DNA from: Micrococcales bacterium
GTDB lineage: Bacteria > Actinomycetota > Actinomycetes > S36-B12 > UBA10799
DNA: 64,000 bases
Direction of reading: 5' to 3'
Assembly: GCA_016719135.1 (NCBI GenBank)
Contig: JADKAV010000014.1
Location: forward strand, 1 to 64,000
Shown here: positions 45,058-53,499 of the stretch, piece by piece
Position numbering within the stretch: position 1 is the stretch's first letter
How the letters are laid out: every line of letters begins with the position of its first letter
The notes under the pieces: generated by a model
The model's database searches: none
The model's input: only the letters and a program-made list of their open reading frames with translations
Told to the model about the DNA's origin: nothing
Position numbers and translations under genes: made by a program

Positions 45058-47029
45058 GGCGCTGGGCAGGAATCCCCCGCTGGAGTGCGCCGGGCGCCTC
45101 CGCCTCGGCCTTGTCGGCGACCCGATCACTGGACTCCAACTGCCAGGGCACGCTGACCACCATGACCCCTGGGGTGAACAGCAGACGACTCTTCAGACGC
45201 AGGGCACTCTGGTTATGCAGCAGGTGTTCCCACCAGTGGCCCACCACGTACTCCGGGACGTACACAGTCACCAGGTCCCTGGGGCTCTCCCGCCGGATAT
45301 CGCGCACGTAGTCCACGATCGGCTTGGTGATCTCCCGGTACGGGCTCTCCAGCACCTTGAGCGTCACGGGGATCCCACGGCGGTCCCACTCCTCGATGAC
45401 CGTCTCCGAGTCGCCCGGCGACACCTCCACCATCACCGCCTCAAGCGTCGAAGGCCGCGTGGCCCGGGCATATGCCAGAGCCCGAAGGGTCGGCTTGTGG
45501 ATCTTTGCGACCAAGACCACCGCGTGTACCCGTGCCGGGAGCAAGAAGCGCTCATCGTCCTCGGGCGTCAGTTCGATGGAGACGTTCTCGTAGTGGCGCT
45601 GGATCGACTTCATGATCACGAACAGCACCGGGATGGCGATACAGACGATCCACGCTCCGCGCGTGAACTTGGTGGTCAGCACGATGACGAGCACGGTGCC
45701 GGTCATGACAAAACCGATCCCGTTGACAATGCGTCGCTTGATGTACGAACTGCGAAGGGTGGGGTCAGCCTCCAGCCTGAGCAGCCTCGTCCAGTGCCGG
45801 ATCATGCCCAACTGACTCAGCGTGAAACTGAGGAATACGCCCACGATGTACAGCTGAATCAGTGCCGTGACACTGGCCTTGAAGACCACGACCAGCAGGA
45901 TCGCCATGAATGCCAGAGTCACGATGCCGTTGCTGAACGCCAACCGATCTCCGCGATTGTGCAATTGACGCGGAAGGTAATTGTCCTGGGCGAGGATCGA
46001 GCCGAGCACCGGGAAGCCGTTGAACGCGGTGTTCGCGGCCAGCACCAGGATCAGGGCGGTGACCGTCGAGACGTAGATGAACATCGGCGGGAAATTGCTG
46101 AACACCGCCTGTGCGATCTGCGCGATGACGGTCTTCTGGTCCTCACCGGCTGGCAGGCCGATCAGATCGGCGTCGAATTCGGCAACTTTCACCTTCGTCA
46201 CCAGGGCGAGGATCGTGACCGACATGAACATGATGATGCTTAGAACTCCCAGCATCACCAGGGTGGCCGCGGCGTTCGCGCTCTTGGGTTTGCGGAAAGC
46301 GGGAACACCGTTGGAGATCGCCTCGACTCCGGTCAGCGCGGTGCAGCCGGATGAGAAAGCCCGGGCCAACAGAAACACCAGTGCGAGCCCTGTGAACGTG
46401 GCTTCCGGGTTGATCTGCCAGTCCGCGGACTCAGCCAGCATCTGGTCCCCGGCTGCCAGCCGGACCGCCGCCGTGATGATCATGGCGAAGATCCCGAAGA
46501 TGAAGGCGTACGTCGGAATGGCGAACAGCGTCCCCGACTCCCGCACTCCGCGCAGATTGAGCAGGGTGATGATGACGATCAGGCCCGCTGTCAGTGCCAC
46601 CAGGTGTTCGCCGAACCACGGTATGGCTGAGGCGATGTTGGCCGACGCCGCAGACGTCGAGACCGCCACCGTCAGGATGTAGTCCACCAGCAAGGCACTG
46701 GCGACGGTCAGACCAGCGTTCGGCCCGAGGTTCTTGGTCGCCACCTCGTAGTCCCCGCCGCCGCTGGGGTAGGCGTGAACGTTCTGCCGGTAGGAGGCCA
46801 CCACGACCACCATCACGGCAACCACCATGAGCGCGATCCACGGCGAGTAGTGGAAGAAGGCCAATCCACCCAGCGACAGCACCAGCAGAATCTCCTGCGT
46901 CGCATAGGACACCGACGACAGTGCGTCGGAGGCGAAAACGGGTAGGGCGATCCGTTTGGGAAGCAGAGTCGAATGCAGCCGATCGCTGCGCTGGGCCCGG
47001 CCGAGCAACAGCTCCTTGGGGGTGAGCAC
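45050..47029 (-). CDS. APC-superfamily permease with cytoplasmic C-terminal domain
   Basis: This 659-residue protein has the N-terminal signature ELLLGRAQRSDRLHSTLLPK, then RIALPVFASDALSSVSYATQ, about twelve hydrophobic helices (residues about 35-450), and a C-terminal soluble domain of about 180 residues with a universal-stress-like pattern (VHAVVLVAKIHKPTLRALAY). The GTG at 47029 is chosen because TACGAT ends 6 nt upstream; the longer open frame overlaps the divergent trkA gene. Its neighbours on the other strand are two TrkA proteins, as in mycobacteria (ceoB/ceoC), which suggests K+ or cation-coupled transport. Confidence 0.88.
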   Translation of the reverse strand: MLTPKELLLGRAQRSDRLHSTLLPKRIALPVFASDALSSVSYATQEILLVLSLGGLAFFHYSPWIALMVVAVMVVVVASYRQNVHAYPSGGGDYEVATKNLGPNAGLTVASALLVDYILTVAVSTSAASANIASAIPWFGEHLVALTAGLIVIITLLNLRGVRESGTLFAIPTYAFIFGIFAMIITAAVRLAAGDQMLAESADWQINPEATFTGLALVFLLARAFSSGCTALTGVEAISNGVPAFRKPKSANAAATLVMLGVLSIIMFMSVTILALVTKVKVAEFDADLIGLPAGEDQKTVIAQIAQAVFSNFPPMFIYVSTVTALILVLAANTAFNGFPVLGSILAQDNYLPRQLHNRGDRLAFSNGIVTLAFMAILLVVVFKASVTALIQLYIVGVFLSFTLSQLGMIRHWTRLLRLEADPTLRSSYIKRRIVNGIGFVMTGTVLVIVLTTKFTRGAWIVCIAIPVLFVIMKSIQRHYENVSIELTPEDDERFLLPARVHAVVLVAKIHKPTLRALAYARATRPSTLEAVMVEVSPGDSETVIEEWDRRGIPVTLKVLESPYREITKPIVDYVRDIRRESPRDLVTVYVPEYVVGHWWEHLLHNQSALRLKSRLLFTPGVMVVSVPWQLESSDRVADKAEAEAPGALQRGIPAQRRD

Positions 47030-47035
47030 GTCTTG

Positions 47036-47041
47036 ATCGTA
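47036..47041 (-). promoter_or_regulatory. Leaderless -10 box of the APC permease
   Basis: TACGAT on the minus strand ends 6 nt before the GTG at 47029. It is part of a divergent promoter region of only 87 bp shared with trkA. Confidence 0.55.
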
Positions 47042-47104
47042 GGACCCCTGCGGCCGCAGTTGCGCGCAAGGCGGCGTCCCGAGCACCACGAGTTGCTCCC
47101 CGGG

Positions 47105-47110
47105 TACGCT
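47105..47110 (+). promoter_or_regulatory. Leaderless -10 box of the first trkA gene
   Basis: TACGCT ends 6 nt before the GTG at 47117. Confidence 0.55.
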
Positions 47111-47116
47111 TTGGAC

Positions 47117-47782
47117 GTGCACTTCGTGGTGATGGGTTGCGGACGCGTGGGATCCCGGCTGGCCGTAACCCTTGACGAGATCGGCCACTCAGTAGCCGTC
47201 ATCGATCAGGACACGGACTCCTTCGCCCGACTGGGTGATGCCTTCGAAGGGATCACCGTACGTGGCATCGGCTTCGACCGCGACACTTTGCTCACCGCAG
47301 GGATCGAACGCGCCCAGGCGTTCGCCGCCGTCAGCAGCGGCGACAACTCCAACATCGTGGCGGCTCGCGTGGCCCGCGAGAAGTTCGAGGTGGAGCGGGT
47401 GGTCGCCCGGATCTACGATCCGCGTCGGGCGGCGATCTACGCGCGCCTCGGGATCCCGACCGTGGCGACAGTGGCCTGGAGCACAGAGCAGATCATGCGT
47501 CACCTGCTTCCCAGCGGCCCCGAACAGATGTGGGCCGACGAGACCGGCGCCGTAGTGATGCACCATGTCAACCTGCACCGCAGTTGGTACGGCAGACGGG
47601 CCGAGGATCTGACCTTCGGCCTCCCCACCCGGGTCACGATGATCTACCGCGAGGGCGGAGTCGTGATTCCCACCGCCAACAGCGTCCTGCAAGAAGGCGA
47701 TGATCCCATCCTGATGACGGCCAAAGAATCCCTCGACGAAGTCAGCGAGCGCTGCGCAGCCAAGGCGAGGGACGAGATATGA
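47117..47782 (+). CDS. TrkA-family K+ uptake regulatory protein (CeoB-like)
   Basis: This 221-residue protein has the Rossmann RCK-N motif VVMGCGRVGSRLAVTLDEIG, then HSVAVIDQD, and a TrkA-C-type domain at the end (LPTRVTMIYREGGVVIPTAN). RCK domains bind NAD(H), ADP or ATP and gate potassium channels or transporters. It is followed by a second TrkA protein with a 4-bp overlap (ATGA). The divergent APC permease is the likely partner. Confidence 0.92.
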   Translation: MHFVVMGCGRVGSRLAVTLDEIGHSVAVIDQDTDSFARLGDAFEGITVRGIGFDRDTLLTAGIERAQAFAAVSSGDNSNIVAARVAREKFEVERVVARIYDPRRAAIYARLGIPTVATVAWSTEQIMRHLLPSGPEQMWADETGAVVMHHVNLHRSWYGRRAEDLTFGLPTRVTMIYREGGVVIPTANSVLQEGDDPILMTAKESLDEVSERCAAKARDEI

Positions 47783-48432
47783 GAGTGGCAGTGGCGGGGG
47801 CAGGCAAAGTCGGCAAGTCGATCGCCCGGGAGCTGGCCGAGATCGGCCACGACGTTCTGCTCATCGACCGCGACGCTGACCTGGTCGAACGGTCGGGGAT
47901 CGAGGGTGTGAACATCGTGCGGGCAGACGCCTGCGAGATGGCGTCCTTGGAATTAGTGGGTCTCGAGCACTGCCAAGTGGTTGTCGCCGCGACCGGCGAC
48001 GACAAGGTGAACCTCGTGGTCTCGCTGCTGTCAAAGACCGAGTACGGCGTCCCGCGCGTGGTCGCCCGGGTCAACCACCCCAAGAACGAGTGGCTGTTCG
48101 ATCAGATGTGGGGGGTCGATGTCGCGGTGTCGACGCCCCGACTTTTGAGCGCCCTGGTCGAAGAGGCGGTAGCCGTCGGGGACCTCGTACGCCTGATGAC
48201 ATTCCGTCAGAGCAGGACGAACCTCGTGGAGATGACCCTGCCTCACGACTCCAACGTCATCGGACGCGCCGTGGGCGATGTCGAGTGGCCGGTGGACACG
48301 TCCTTGGTGGCTATCCTGCGCGAGGACCGGGTCATCGCACCCACACCGGACGACCCGTTGGAGGTGGGCGACGAGTTGCTCTTCGTCGCCATCGCCGAGC
48401 AGGAACAGGCGCTCTCCAGCCTCTTGCACTGA
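47779..48432 (+). CDS. TrkA-family K+ uptake regulatory protein (CeoC-like)
   Basis: This 217-residue protein begins MRVAVAGAGKVGKSIARELA, an RCK-N Rossmann motif, continues HDVLLIDRDADLVE, and ends with a TrkA-C domain (DDPLEVGDELLFVAIAEQEQ). It overlaps the first trkA by 4 bp, and the two probably form a hetero-oligomeric gating ring. A 19-bp tandem array begins immediately after its stop codon. Confidence 0.93.
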   Translation: MRVAVAGAGKVGKSIARELAEIGHDVLLIDRDADLVERSGIEGVNIVRADACEMASLELVGLEHCQVVVAATGDDKVNLVVSLLSKTEYGVPRVVARVNHPKNEWLFDQMWGVDVAVSTPRLLSALVEEAVAVGDLVRLMTFRQSRTNLVEMTLPHDSNVIGRAVGDVEWPVDTSLVAILREDRVIAPTPDDPLEVGDELLFVAIAEQEQALSSLLH

Positions 48433-48436
48433 GCCC

Positions 48437-48597
48437 GCGGAATAGCCCGCTGGGCGCCGAATAGCCCCCTGGTTGCCGAATAGCCCGCTGGGCGCCGAAT
48501 AGCCCGCTGGGCGCCAAATAGCCCCTTGAGTGCCGAATAGCCTGCAAACTGAAGGCCATCTGGCAACCAACGGGCTATCGCGCAAACCGGCGGCTAG
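48437..48597. repeat. 19-bp tandem array of a second type, six direct and two inverted units
   Basis: ATAG starts exactly at 48442, 48461, 48480, 48499, 48518 and 48537. The consensus unit is ATAGCCCGCTGGGCGCCGA; units 1, 3 and 4 are nearly identical, 2, 5 and 6 diverged. Inverted units end at 48578 (GGGCTAT) and 48597 (GGCTAG), again 19 bp apart. The array lies between convergent trkA and the NagZ-like gene. Confidence 0.95.
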
Positions 48598-48628
48598 TGA
48601 CCCACCCCAAATGGCGCTGGTCAGTGCC

Positions 48629-50170
48629 TCACCGCACGGACGCGCAGGCCTTCGGTCCCCTCACCGGAAGGCCGCCGAGGCGGTCGAGCCGACCGGCGAT
48701 AGCCTGCCCGGCGGCCCAGCCGGATGCCGCCACGTCCCCATAGGTCAGGACCCGCTGCCTGGCCGGAGCGCGCAGCGCGCCGTACGGGGATCCGGTCGCG
48801 ACCCACACGTCAGCAGCGCCCGGAGAACTTGCTTGGACGACCACCCGGACCGGACCGCTGCGCACACCGGCCGCGCGTAGCCCCTGTCGCACCCCCGTTG
48901 CCGCAGGGCCAGATCCGATGACCGTGGCTCCTCGCGTGACAACAACAGCGCATGTTCCCAGGACGGTTGTGCCGGCGGAGGCGGCCGCGCGGGCCACCCC
49001 CTTCGACTGCTTGACAGAGGGCGGCTTCGGGTAGTTCGGCGCCTCGTCGAGCAGACCGAGTCGCTGTTTGGCCTCCAGTACGTGCATGACCGCCTCCCGG
49101 ACCCGTTGGACAGGCAGCCGCGAGGATCCCGCAGCACGCTTGACCTGCCTGACCGCACCAGCGGGATCGTTGGGCATCAGCAAGACATCCACACCGGCCG
49201 CCACCACCTCCACGGCCAACTTGGGTCGACTGGCCACGGCCTGCATGCCCAGCGAGTCACTCACGACCAGACCCTCGAATCCCATGCGCTCGCGCAATAA
49301 ACCGGTGACGATCCGCTTGGACACGGTGGCGGGGCGTCGATCGTATGCCGGAACGGTCACGTGCGCCACCATGATCGCCGGGACAGCGGCGTCGATGGCG
49401 TCCTGGAACGGCGGAAGGTCGATCCTGGCCATCTTCGCCCGCGAATGGGTCACCTTCGCCAGTCCCAGATGGCTGTCGGTGGCCGTGTCACCGTGACCGG
49501 GGAAGTGTTTGGCCGTCGAGAGCACTCCGGCCTGCTCGAACCCCTCGACCTGCCCGACCACTGCCCCACCGACGACGTCCGGGAAAGCACCCGGAGAACG
49601 GATTCCGATCACTGGATTACTCGGGCGCACGTTGACATCGGCCACGGGGGCGAAATCGATGTTCACCCCACCCGCGCGCAACCAACGACCGGTGAGGTCC
49701 GCGACATCACGCGCGGCTTGCCCACCGCGAACGGGATCAGCGGAAACCGCCGCTCCGAGGACCATTGCCCCCGGTTGGGTAACCGGCATGCGCATCCGGC
49801 GAACCAGGTTTCCGTTCTCCTGGTCCGCACCGATCAGAAGTGGCGGCAGACCCATCCGTTTCGCCTGCGACTGTGCGGCTCGCACGACCGCACGCCACTG
49901 TCTTGCGTTGCCCGGCGCCATGATGATCAATCCGCCAGGTCTGGTTGATCGCACCACAGCCCGCGCGGCGGCAGGATCGAGGGTGTCGATGGAGGCCATC
50001 ACCAGTTGGCTCACCCGACGTTTCGGGGTCAGGGCGTCGTAAGCGCGCTGGGCAGCCGATTCGGCTGGGGCAGAGGTCTGCGAGGCGGCTTGCGCAGCGG
50101 GCTCACCCGGCGCGCTCGCCGAACACCCGGCCAGGGCCACCGCCAGCCCCAGAATCCATGTCACCCGCAT
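48629..50170 (-). CDS. nagZ: Lipoprotein beta-N-acetylhexosaminidase-like GH3 enzyme
   Basis: This 513-residue protein has a lipoprotein signal with lipobox LAGC (Cys16). The GH3 core contains PPLLIGADQENGNLV, STAKHFPGHGDTATDSH (the His-containing catalytic loop of NagZ) and GFEGLVVSDSLGMQAV with the nucleophile Asp. A C-terminal domain of about 130 residues is Val/Ala-rich. NagZ removes N-acetylglucosamine from muropeptides; as a lipoprotein it would act outside the membrane in wall turnover. The mRNA is predicted leaderless. Confidence 0.9.
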   Translation of the reverse strand: MRVTWILGLAVALAGCSASAPGEPAAQAASQTSAPAESAAQRAYDALTPKRRVSQLVMASIDTLDPAAARAVVRSTRPGGLIIMAPGNARQWRAVVRAAQSQAKRMGLPPLLIGADQENGNLVRRMRMPVTQPGAMVLGAAVSADPVRGGQAARDVADLTGRWLRAGGVNIDFAPVADVNVRPSNPVIGIRSPGAFPDVVGGAVVGQVEGFEQAGVLSTAKHFPGHGDTATDSHLGLAKVTHSRAKMARIDLPPFQDAIDAAVPAIMVAHVTVPAYDRRPATVSKRIVTGLLRERMGFEGLVVSDSLGMQAVASRPKLAVEVVAAGVDVLLMPNDPAGAVRQVKRAAGSSRLPVQRVREAVMHVLEAKQRLGLLDEAPNYPKPPSVKQSKGVARAAASAGTTVLGTCAVVVTRGATVIGSGPAATGVRQGLRAAGVRSGPVRVVVQASSPGAADVWVATGSPYGALRAPARQRVLTYGDVAASGWAAGQAIAGRLDRLGGLPVRGPKACASVR

Positions 50171-50176
50171 CGTTCA

Positions 50177-50182
50177 AGCCTA
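50177..50182 (-). promoter_or_regulatory. Leaderless -10 box of the NagZ-like gene
   Basis: TAGGCT on the minus strand ends 6 nt before the ATG at 50170, the same hexamer and spacing as at 16048. Confidence 0.55.
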
Positions 50183-50474
50183 AGCGAAGGCCGCGGGCGC
50201 TCCGTTGCCGCCGCAAGCCAGGGGGAGGCGGCGAGTGCGCTCTGGGTGGCGGCTGTCGCGCTGTTCACGCTTCGCCCTCCCGCACCAAACAACGGTCATT
50301 GTGGCGAGGTCAGCACGATCGAGTTCACCGTCTGAAGACACCGACAGTGTCGACCACCAATCACAAACGCCCACCCGTGCGGCGCAGGACGCATCCAGGG
50401 GCGTCGGCCTGCCGTTGCCTCAGTGAGTCAAGCGGCCGTAGGGTCGGTCCCGACGATCGCAACCCGGAGGTGTC
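50183..50474. other. Divergent intergenic gap, nothing recognised
   Basis: About 290 bp between divergent nagZ-like and uridine phosphorylase-like genes. No small gene or repeat was recognised. The ribosome site GGAGG of the plus-strand gene is at its end. Confidence 0.5.
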
Positions 50475-51368
50475 ATGCACGACGAGAACATCAACCACAC
50501 GTTTCTCGACCCCGTTCGTGATGGCCGGGAGGTGGACGTCTACTACCACTTCGGGGTGGCCAGCGACGATCCGGTCATGGAGGCGTTGCGCGACGTGCGC
50601 GCGGTGATCATGGCTGGATCCGGGCATCGCATCGACTCGTTCGCGAAGACCTGGAGCGAATTCAACGGTGGGGCCGAGATCATCGCTTTTCCGAAGGAGG
50701 AACGTTTCGTCACCCGCTACAGCGCGGGTGTTCTGTTCGCTTCTCACGGTATGGGCATGCCCAGCGCATCCATCGCCGTACAGGAACTGATGCGCATGCT
50801 CTACTTCCTCAAACGCGGGGATCTTGAGGCCCTCGACGAGGTCTTCTGGGCCCGGGTCGGGACCAGTGGCGGGGTGGGTCTTGAAGGCGGCACCGTCGTG
50901 GTCACGACCGAAGGGGTCATGGCCGACCTGCGCCCCTACCGCGTGTTGAACGGCGGGATGGGCGAGTACTGGTTCGACAGCCGATTCCCCGACGATGTGG
51001 CACAGGCGATCGTGGAGGCCAACGCAGACACCGACTTCGAGATCGTCACCGGCAAGACGGTCGCGGGCAACGAGTTCTTCCTCGAACAATTCCGCCTAGA
51101 CGGGGCGGTGTGCATGGAGACTGCGCAGACGAAGATGGCCTGGCTGGAGTGGATCCATGACAACGGTGTGCGCAACATCGAGATGGAAGGCGCGATGCTC
51201 GCCGGCTATCTGAACCACTGGGGATTCCCGAAGTTCGCGATGATCTGCGCAACCCTGCTGAACCGACTCAACGGCGACCAGGTAACTGCCACTGCCGAAC
51301 AGATGCACCAGTTCAGCGAGGATTCAGGTGCAGCACTGTTCAACTACCTTCGGGCAGCCCTGCTGTAG
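50475..51368 (+). CDS. Uridine phosphorylase-like nucleoside phosphorylase
   Basis: The ATG has CCCGGAGG 5-6 nt upstream. This 297-residue protein has nucleoside-phosphorylase (NP-I) motifs: AVIMAGSGHRI, FASHGMGMPSASIAVQEL (phosphate and ribose site), FEIVTGKTVAGNEFF, QFRLDG and IEMEGAMLAGYLNHWG (ribose-binding Glu). The length and the Arg-Leu-Asp-Gly loop resemble animal-type uridine phosphorylases more than short bacterial Udp. It likely splits uridine or a related nucleoside with phosphate. Confidence 0.8.
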   Translation: MHDENINHTFLDPVRDGREVDVYYHFGVASDDPVMEALRDVRAVIMAGSGHRIDSFAKTWSEFNGGAEIIAFPKEERFVTRYSAGVLFASHGMGMPSASIAVQELMRMLYFLKRGDLEALDEVFWARVGTSGGVGLEGGTVVVTTEGVMADLRPYRVLNGGMGEYWFDSRFPDDVAQAIVEANADTDFEIVTGKTVAGNEFFLEQFRLDGAVCMETAQTKMAWLEWIHDNGVRNIEMEGAMLAGYLNHWGFPKFAMICATLLNRLNGDQVTATAEQMHQFSEDSGAALFNYLRAALL

Positions 51369-51385
51369 TCCCACAGGCCACGAAC

Positions 51386-51517
51386 TCAGTTGCGGCGTCC
51401 GCCCCCGCCGCAGCAGACGGTGTAGCCCGTGTTGCACAAACGCTCGAACTCCTCCGCGCGCCGCTGTTGGGCACGTGTTGGTTTCTCAGTGACCTGCTCG
51501 GTCTGGTTGTCGGTCAC
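51386..51517 (-). CDS. 43-residue protein ending in a Cys-Gly-Arg motif
   Basis: The GTG at 51517 overlaps the stop of the DUF1232 gene by 4 bp (GTGA), which argues for real, coupled translation. The peptide is Glu/Gln/Arg-rich (EKPTRAQQRRAEEFERLC) and ends NTGYTVCCGGGGRRN. It has three cysteines and no membrane segment. I do not recognise a family. Confidence 0.55.
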   Translation of the reverse strand: MTDNQTEQVTEKPTRAQQRRAEEFERLCNTGYTVCCGGGGRRN

Positions 51518-51717
51518 GACTGCTGGACCGGAACCGGCACCACCTGCGGTTTTTGCGATGCCCGCAGGATCATGGCCGCAACCAGGCCGAGGATGGCTGC
51601 GTCGTCTGCGATGCCGAGCGGACCGGCGATGATCTCCGGGATGAAGTCGAACGGTGACACCACGTAGAGCAGAGCGGCGATGATCAGCGCGACCTGACCC
51701 TTGGTTAGACGGTTCAT
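51514..51717 (-). CDS. DUF1232 (YkvA-like) small membrane protein
   Basis: This 67-residue protein has the DUF1232 core: LLYVVSPFDFIPEIIAGPLG, then IADDAAILGLVAAMI, predicted as two hydrophobic helices with the conserved SPFDFIPE. The start at ATG 51717 is chosen because similarity begins at MNRLTKGQ. The function of the family is unknown. Its stop overlaps the start of a 43-residue Cys-rich protein. Confidence 0.85.
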   Translation of the reverse strand: MNRLTKGQVALIIAALLYVVSPFDFIPEIIAGPLGIADDAAILGLVAAMILRASQKPQVVPVPVQQS

Positions 51718-51847
51718 GTTTCCATTGTCGAAGACGAATGGCCCTTTGGCAAGCAAAGATGAGAGCCGACTTACCACTCTGACACACAACCTTGTTCCGG
51801 TGGCGATATCCGCAACTCGGCTCCCTGCCCCCCGGAGCGGATTCGAC

Positions 51848-52582
51848 CTACCTGATGATCTCGCAGTAGCCGTTCTGGTTTCCCCTGTCCCAGGCTGTCA
51901 GACCGGGAACGTAGTAGGTGCGCATGGTCCAGGCCTTGCGCTTCTTGGCCAGCTTGCGGCAAGCCGACCGGGTCTTCTTGAGCATCTTCGGGGTCCCCGG
52001 ATAAGACTGTTGGCCGATCCACACCTGATTGGTCAACCGCACGGCGTCGGTCTTCTTGCATTTCATCCCGCGCCAGTTCCGCGGGTTGAGGCACACGTAC
52101 GGCTTCAGGCCTGCCCCCGCAACAGATCCAGTACGGGTGAGCGGGGCGCTGAGGCTGGTGTTGCGGCTCTGTCCCAGGCACGCGACCCACCGCTCACCAG
52201 CGTTCCATGCGTCCACGGTCGGGAACTGCACATTGAGGCGGGCGCTGCGCGGCATGACGTATGAGGCCTTGGGGAACTTCGGCTTCGGTTTCGTCCAGAC
52301 GTAGTCCACCGCGATCGGCTGACACGCCTGGAAGGCCCACCGCTTCACACCGGCCGAGGCATAGCCAGTCGCGGCGACCTCCGGCGGCAGGCTCGCGGTT
52401 CCCAGCACCTCGCCGTTGTGGGGGGTTGCACAATCGCCGGGGTCAGCAGTGAAGGTCGACTGCAGCCACTGATCGGCTGAATACGAGAAACAGGTCGCTG
52501 GCGCTGGTGGCTCAGCGCTGGCCGGGGCCGCCGCGCTGGCGAGTACTCCCACAGCGGCTACAGCGATGACGAGCCGCCTCAT
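51848..52582 (-). CDS. Secreted septum-formation-like protein
   Basis: The ATG at 52582 overlaps the upstream gene's stop (ATGA). This 244-residue protein has a signal peptide (MRRLVIAVAAVGVLASAAAP, cleaved near ASA) and the motif DCATPHNGEVLG, typical of the septum-formation domain (C-x-x-PH-x-x-EV). At least six further cysteines are spread through the mature part, suggesting disulfides. The C-terminus is basic. The role in septation is inferred only from domain similarity. Confidence 0.75.
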   Translation of the reverse strand: MRRLVIAVAAVGVLASAAAPASAEPPAPATCFSYSADQWLQSTFTADPGDCATPHNGEVLGTASLPPEVAATGYASAGVKRWAFQACQPIAVDYVWTKPKPKFPKASYVMPRSARLNVQFPTVDAWNAGERWVACLGQSRNTSLSAPLTRTGSVAGAGLKPYVCLNPRNWRGMKCKKTDAVRLTNQVWIGQQSYPGTPKMLKKTRSACRKLAKKRKAWTMRTYYVPGLTAWDRGNQNGYCEIIR

Positions 52583-53412
52583 GAGTCCGTGGACATCCAC
52601 GTGAAGAGCCGCTGCACCTCAGCCGGGGTCCGGCTTCGCTTACACAGCAGATCGTAGTCCCGCTTGGTGTCCCACCATTGCGCCAACAGGATCGGTCCGC
52701 CCTGCACCGAGGTGACCTTGCACATGCGCCGGGCATCGGAATAGTCGGTGTTCGACCAGGGATGCCCACCGGCGGTGCGCCACTCGGGCAAGCCGTAGCG
52801 GGCAGAGCCGATGATGTCGCGCCACGGCCCGGGAGAGGTGTAGAGACCAACCTCTTTGCCCGCATCCGTGTAGCCGCGCAGCACGCCGTCCAGAACCGCC
52901 TTGTTCCGTTTGCGTTTCGAGGTCCATGGCGCGACCTCGTAGGGCTCGACATCGACCCAGACGAACGGCGTGTCCAAACCGACCCGGTCCATGGTCTTCA
53001 GATTGAACTGGGCCTGGGCGTAGCCGGCGTTACGCAGGCGTTTGCGCAGCGACGTCGCGGGCCACGGTCCCTGCGAGCCGTACTCGCGAAGCTGCTTGCG
53101 CTTCGGGTATGTGGTCATTGCGTAGGTGCCGACGTAGATGCCGCGTTTGCGCGCCCAGGCGACCTGTCGATCGATGCACGGATTGGGATAGAACCCCGGG
53201 CCGTTGGTCAAACCAAGAATGACGAAACGCGCGTGCTTCTTGGGCATCGGCAGTCCGATGGTCTTGCGCGAGGGAATTCCCATGCCCTTCGGGCAGTTGG
53301 GCCACGATGCGTCCGCACCCTTCTTCGGGATGTCATCGACCGCGGTTGCCGGGCCCGCCAATGGGCTCACCAGCACACCGGCCGCCAGAATCATTGCTGT
53401 CAACCACTTCAC
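52579..53412 (-). CDS. Secreted GH25-like superfamily protein
   Basis: The GTG at 53412 has GGGAGGTG about 7 nt upstream. This 277-residue protein has a signal peptide (VKWLTAMILAAGVLVSPLAG) and a TIM-barrel pattern: GADASWPNCPKG, ARFVILGLTNGPG, YVGTYAMTTYP, FVWVDVEPYEVAPW (likely catalytic Asp/Glu) and LAQWWDTKRDYDL. These resemble lysozyme-like GH25 or DUF1906-type proteins. It forms a two-gene unit with the septum-formation-like protein, suggesting a cell-wall role. Confidence 0.75.
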   Translation of the reverse strand: MKWLTAMILAAGVLVSPLAGPATAVDDIPKKGADASWPNCPKGMGIPSRKTIGLPMPKKHARFVILGLTNGPGFYPNPCIDRQVAWARKRGIYVGTYAMTTYPKRKQLREYGSQGPWPATSLRKRLRNAGYAQAQFNLKTMDRVGLDTPFVWVDVEPYEVAPWTSKRKRNKAVLDGVLRGYTDAGKEVGLYTSPGPWRDIIGSARYGLPEWRTAGGHPWSNTDYSDARRMCKVTSVQGGPILLAQWWDTKRDYDLLCKRSRTPAEVQRLFTWMSTDS

Positions 53413-53486
53413 CTGAACACCTCCCGGATGCCTCCTTGGAAGGGTAACCCACCGCAACGGGGCGGTTTGACAGCCCGGAATCGGAC

Positions 53487-53492
53487 TACGGT
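53487..53492 (+). promoter_or_regulatory. Leaderless -10 box of the ROK kinase
   Basis: TACGGT ends 7 nt before the ATG at 53500. A TTGACA at 53467 gives only 14-bp spacing, so the -35 is uncertain. Confidence 0.5.
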
Positions 53493-53499
53493 GGTTGGT

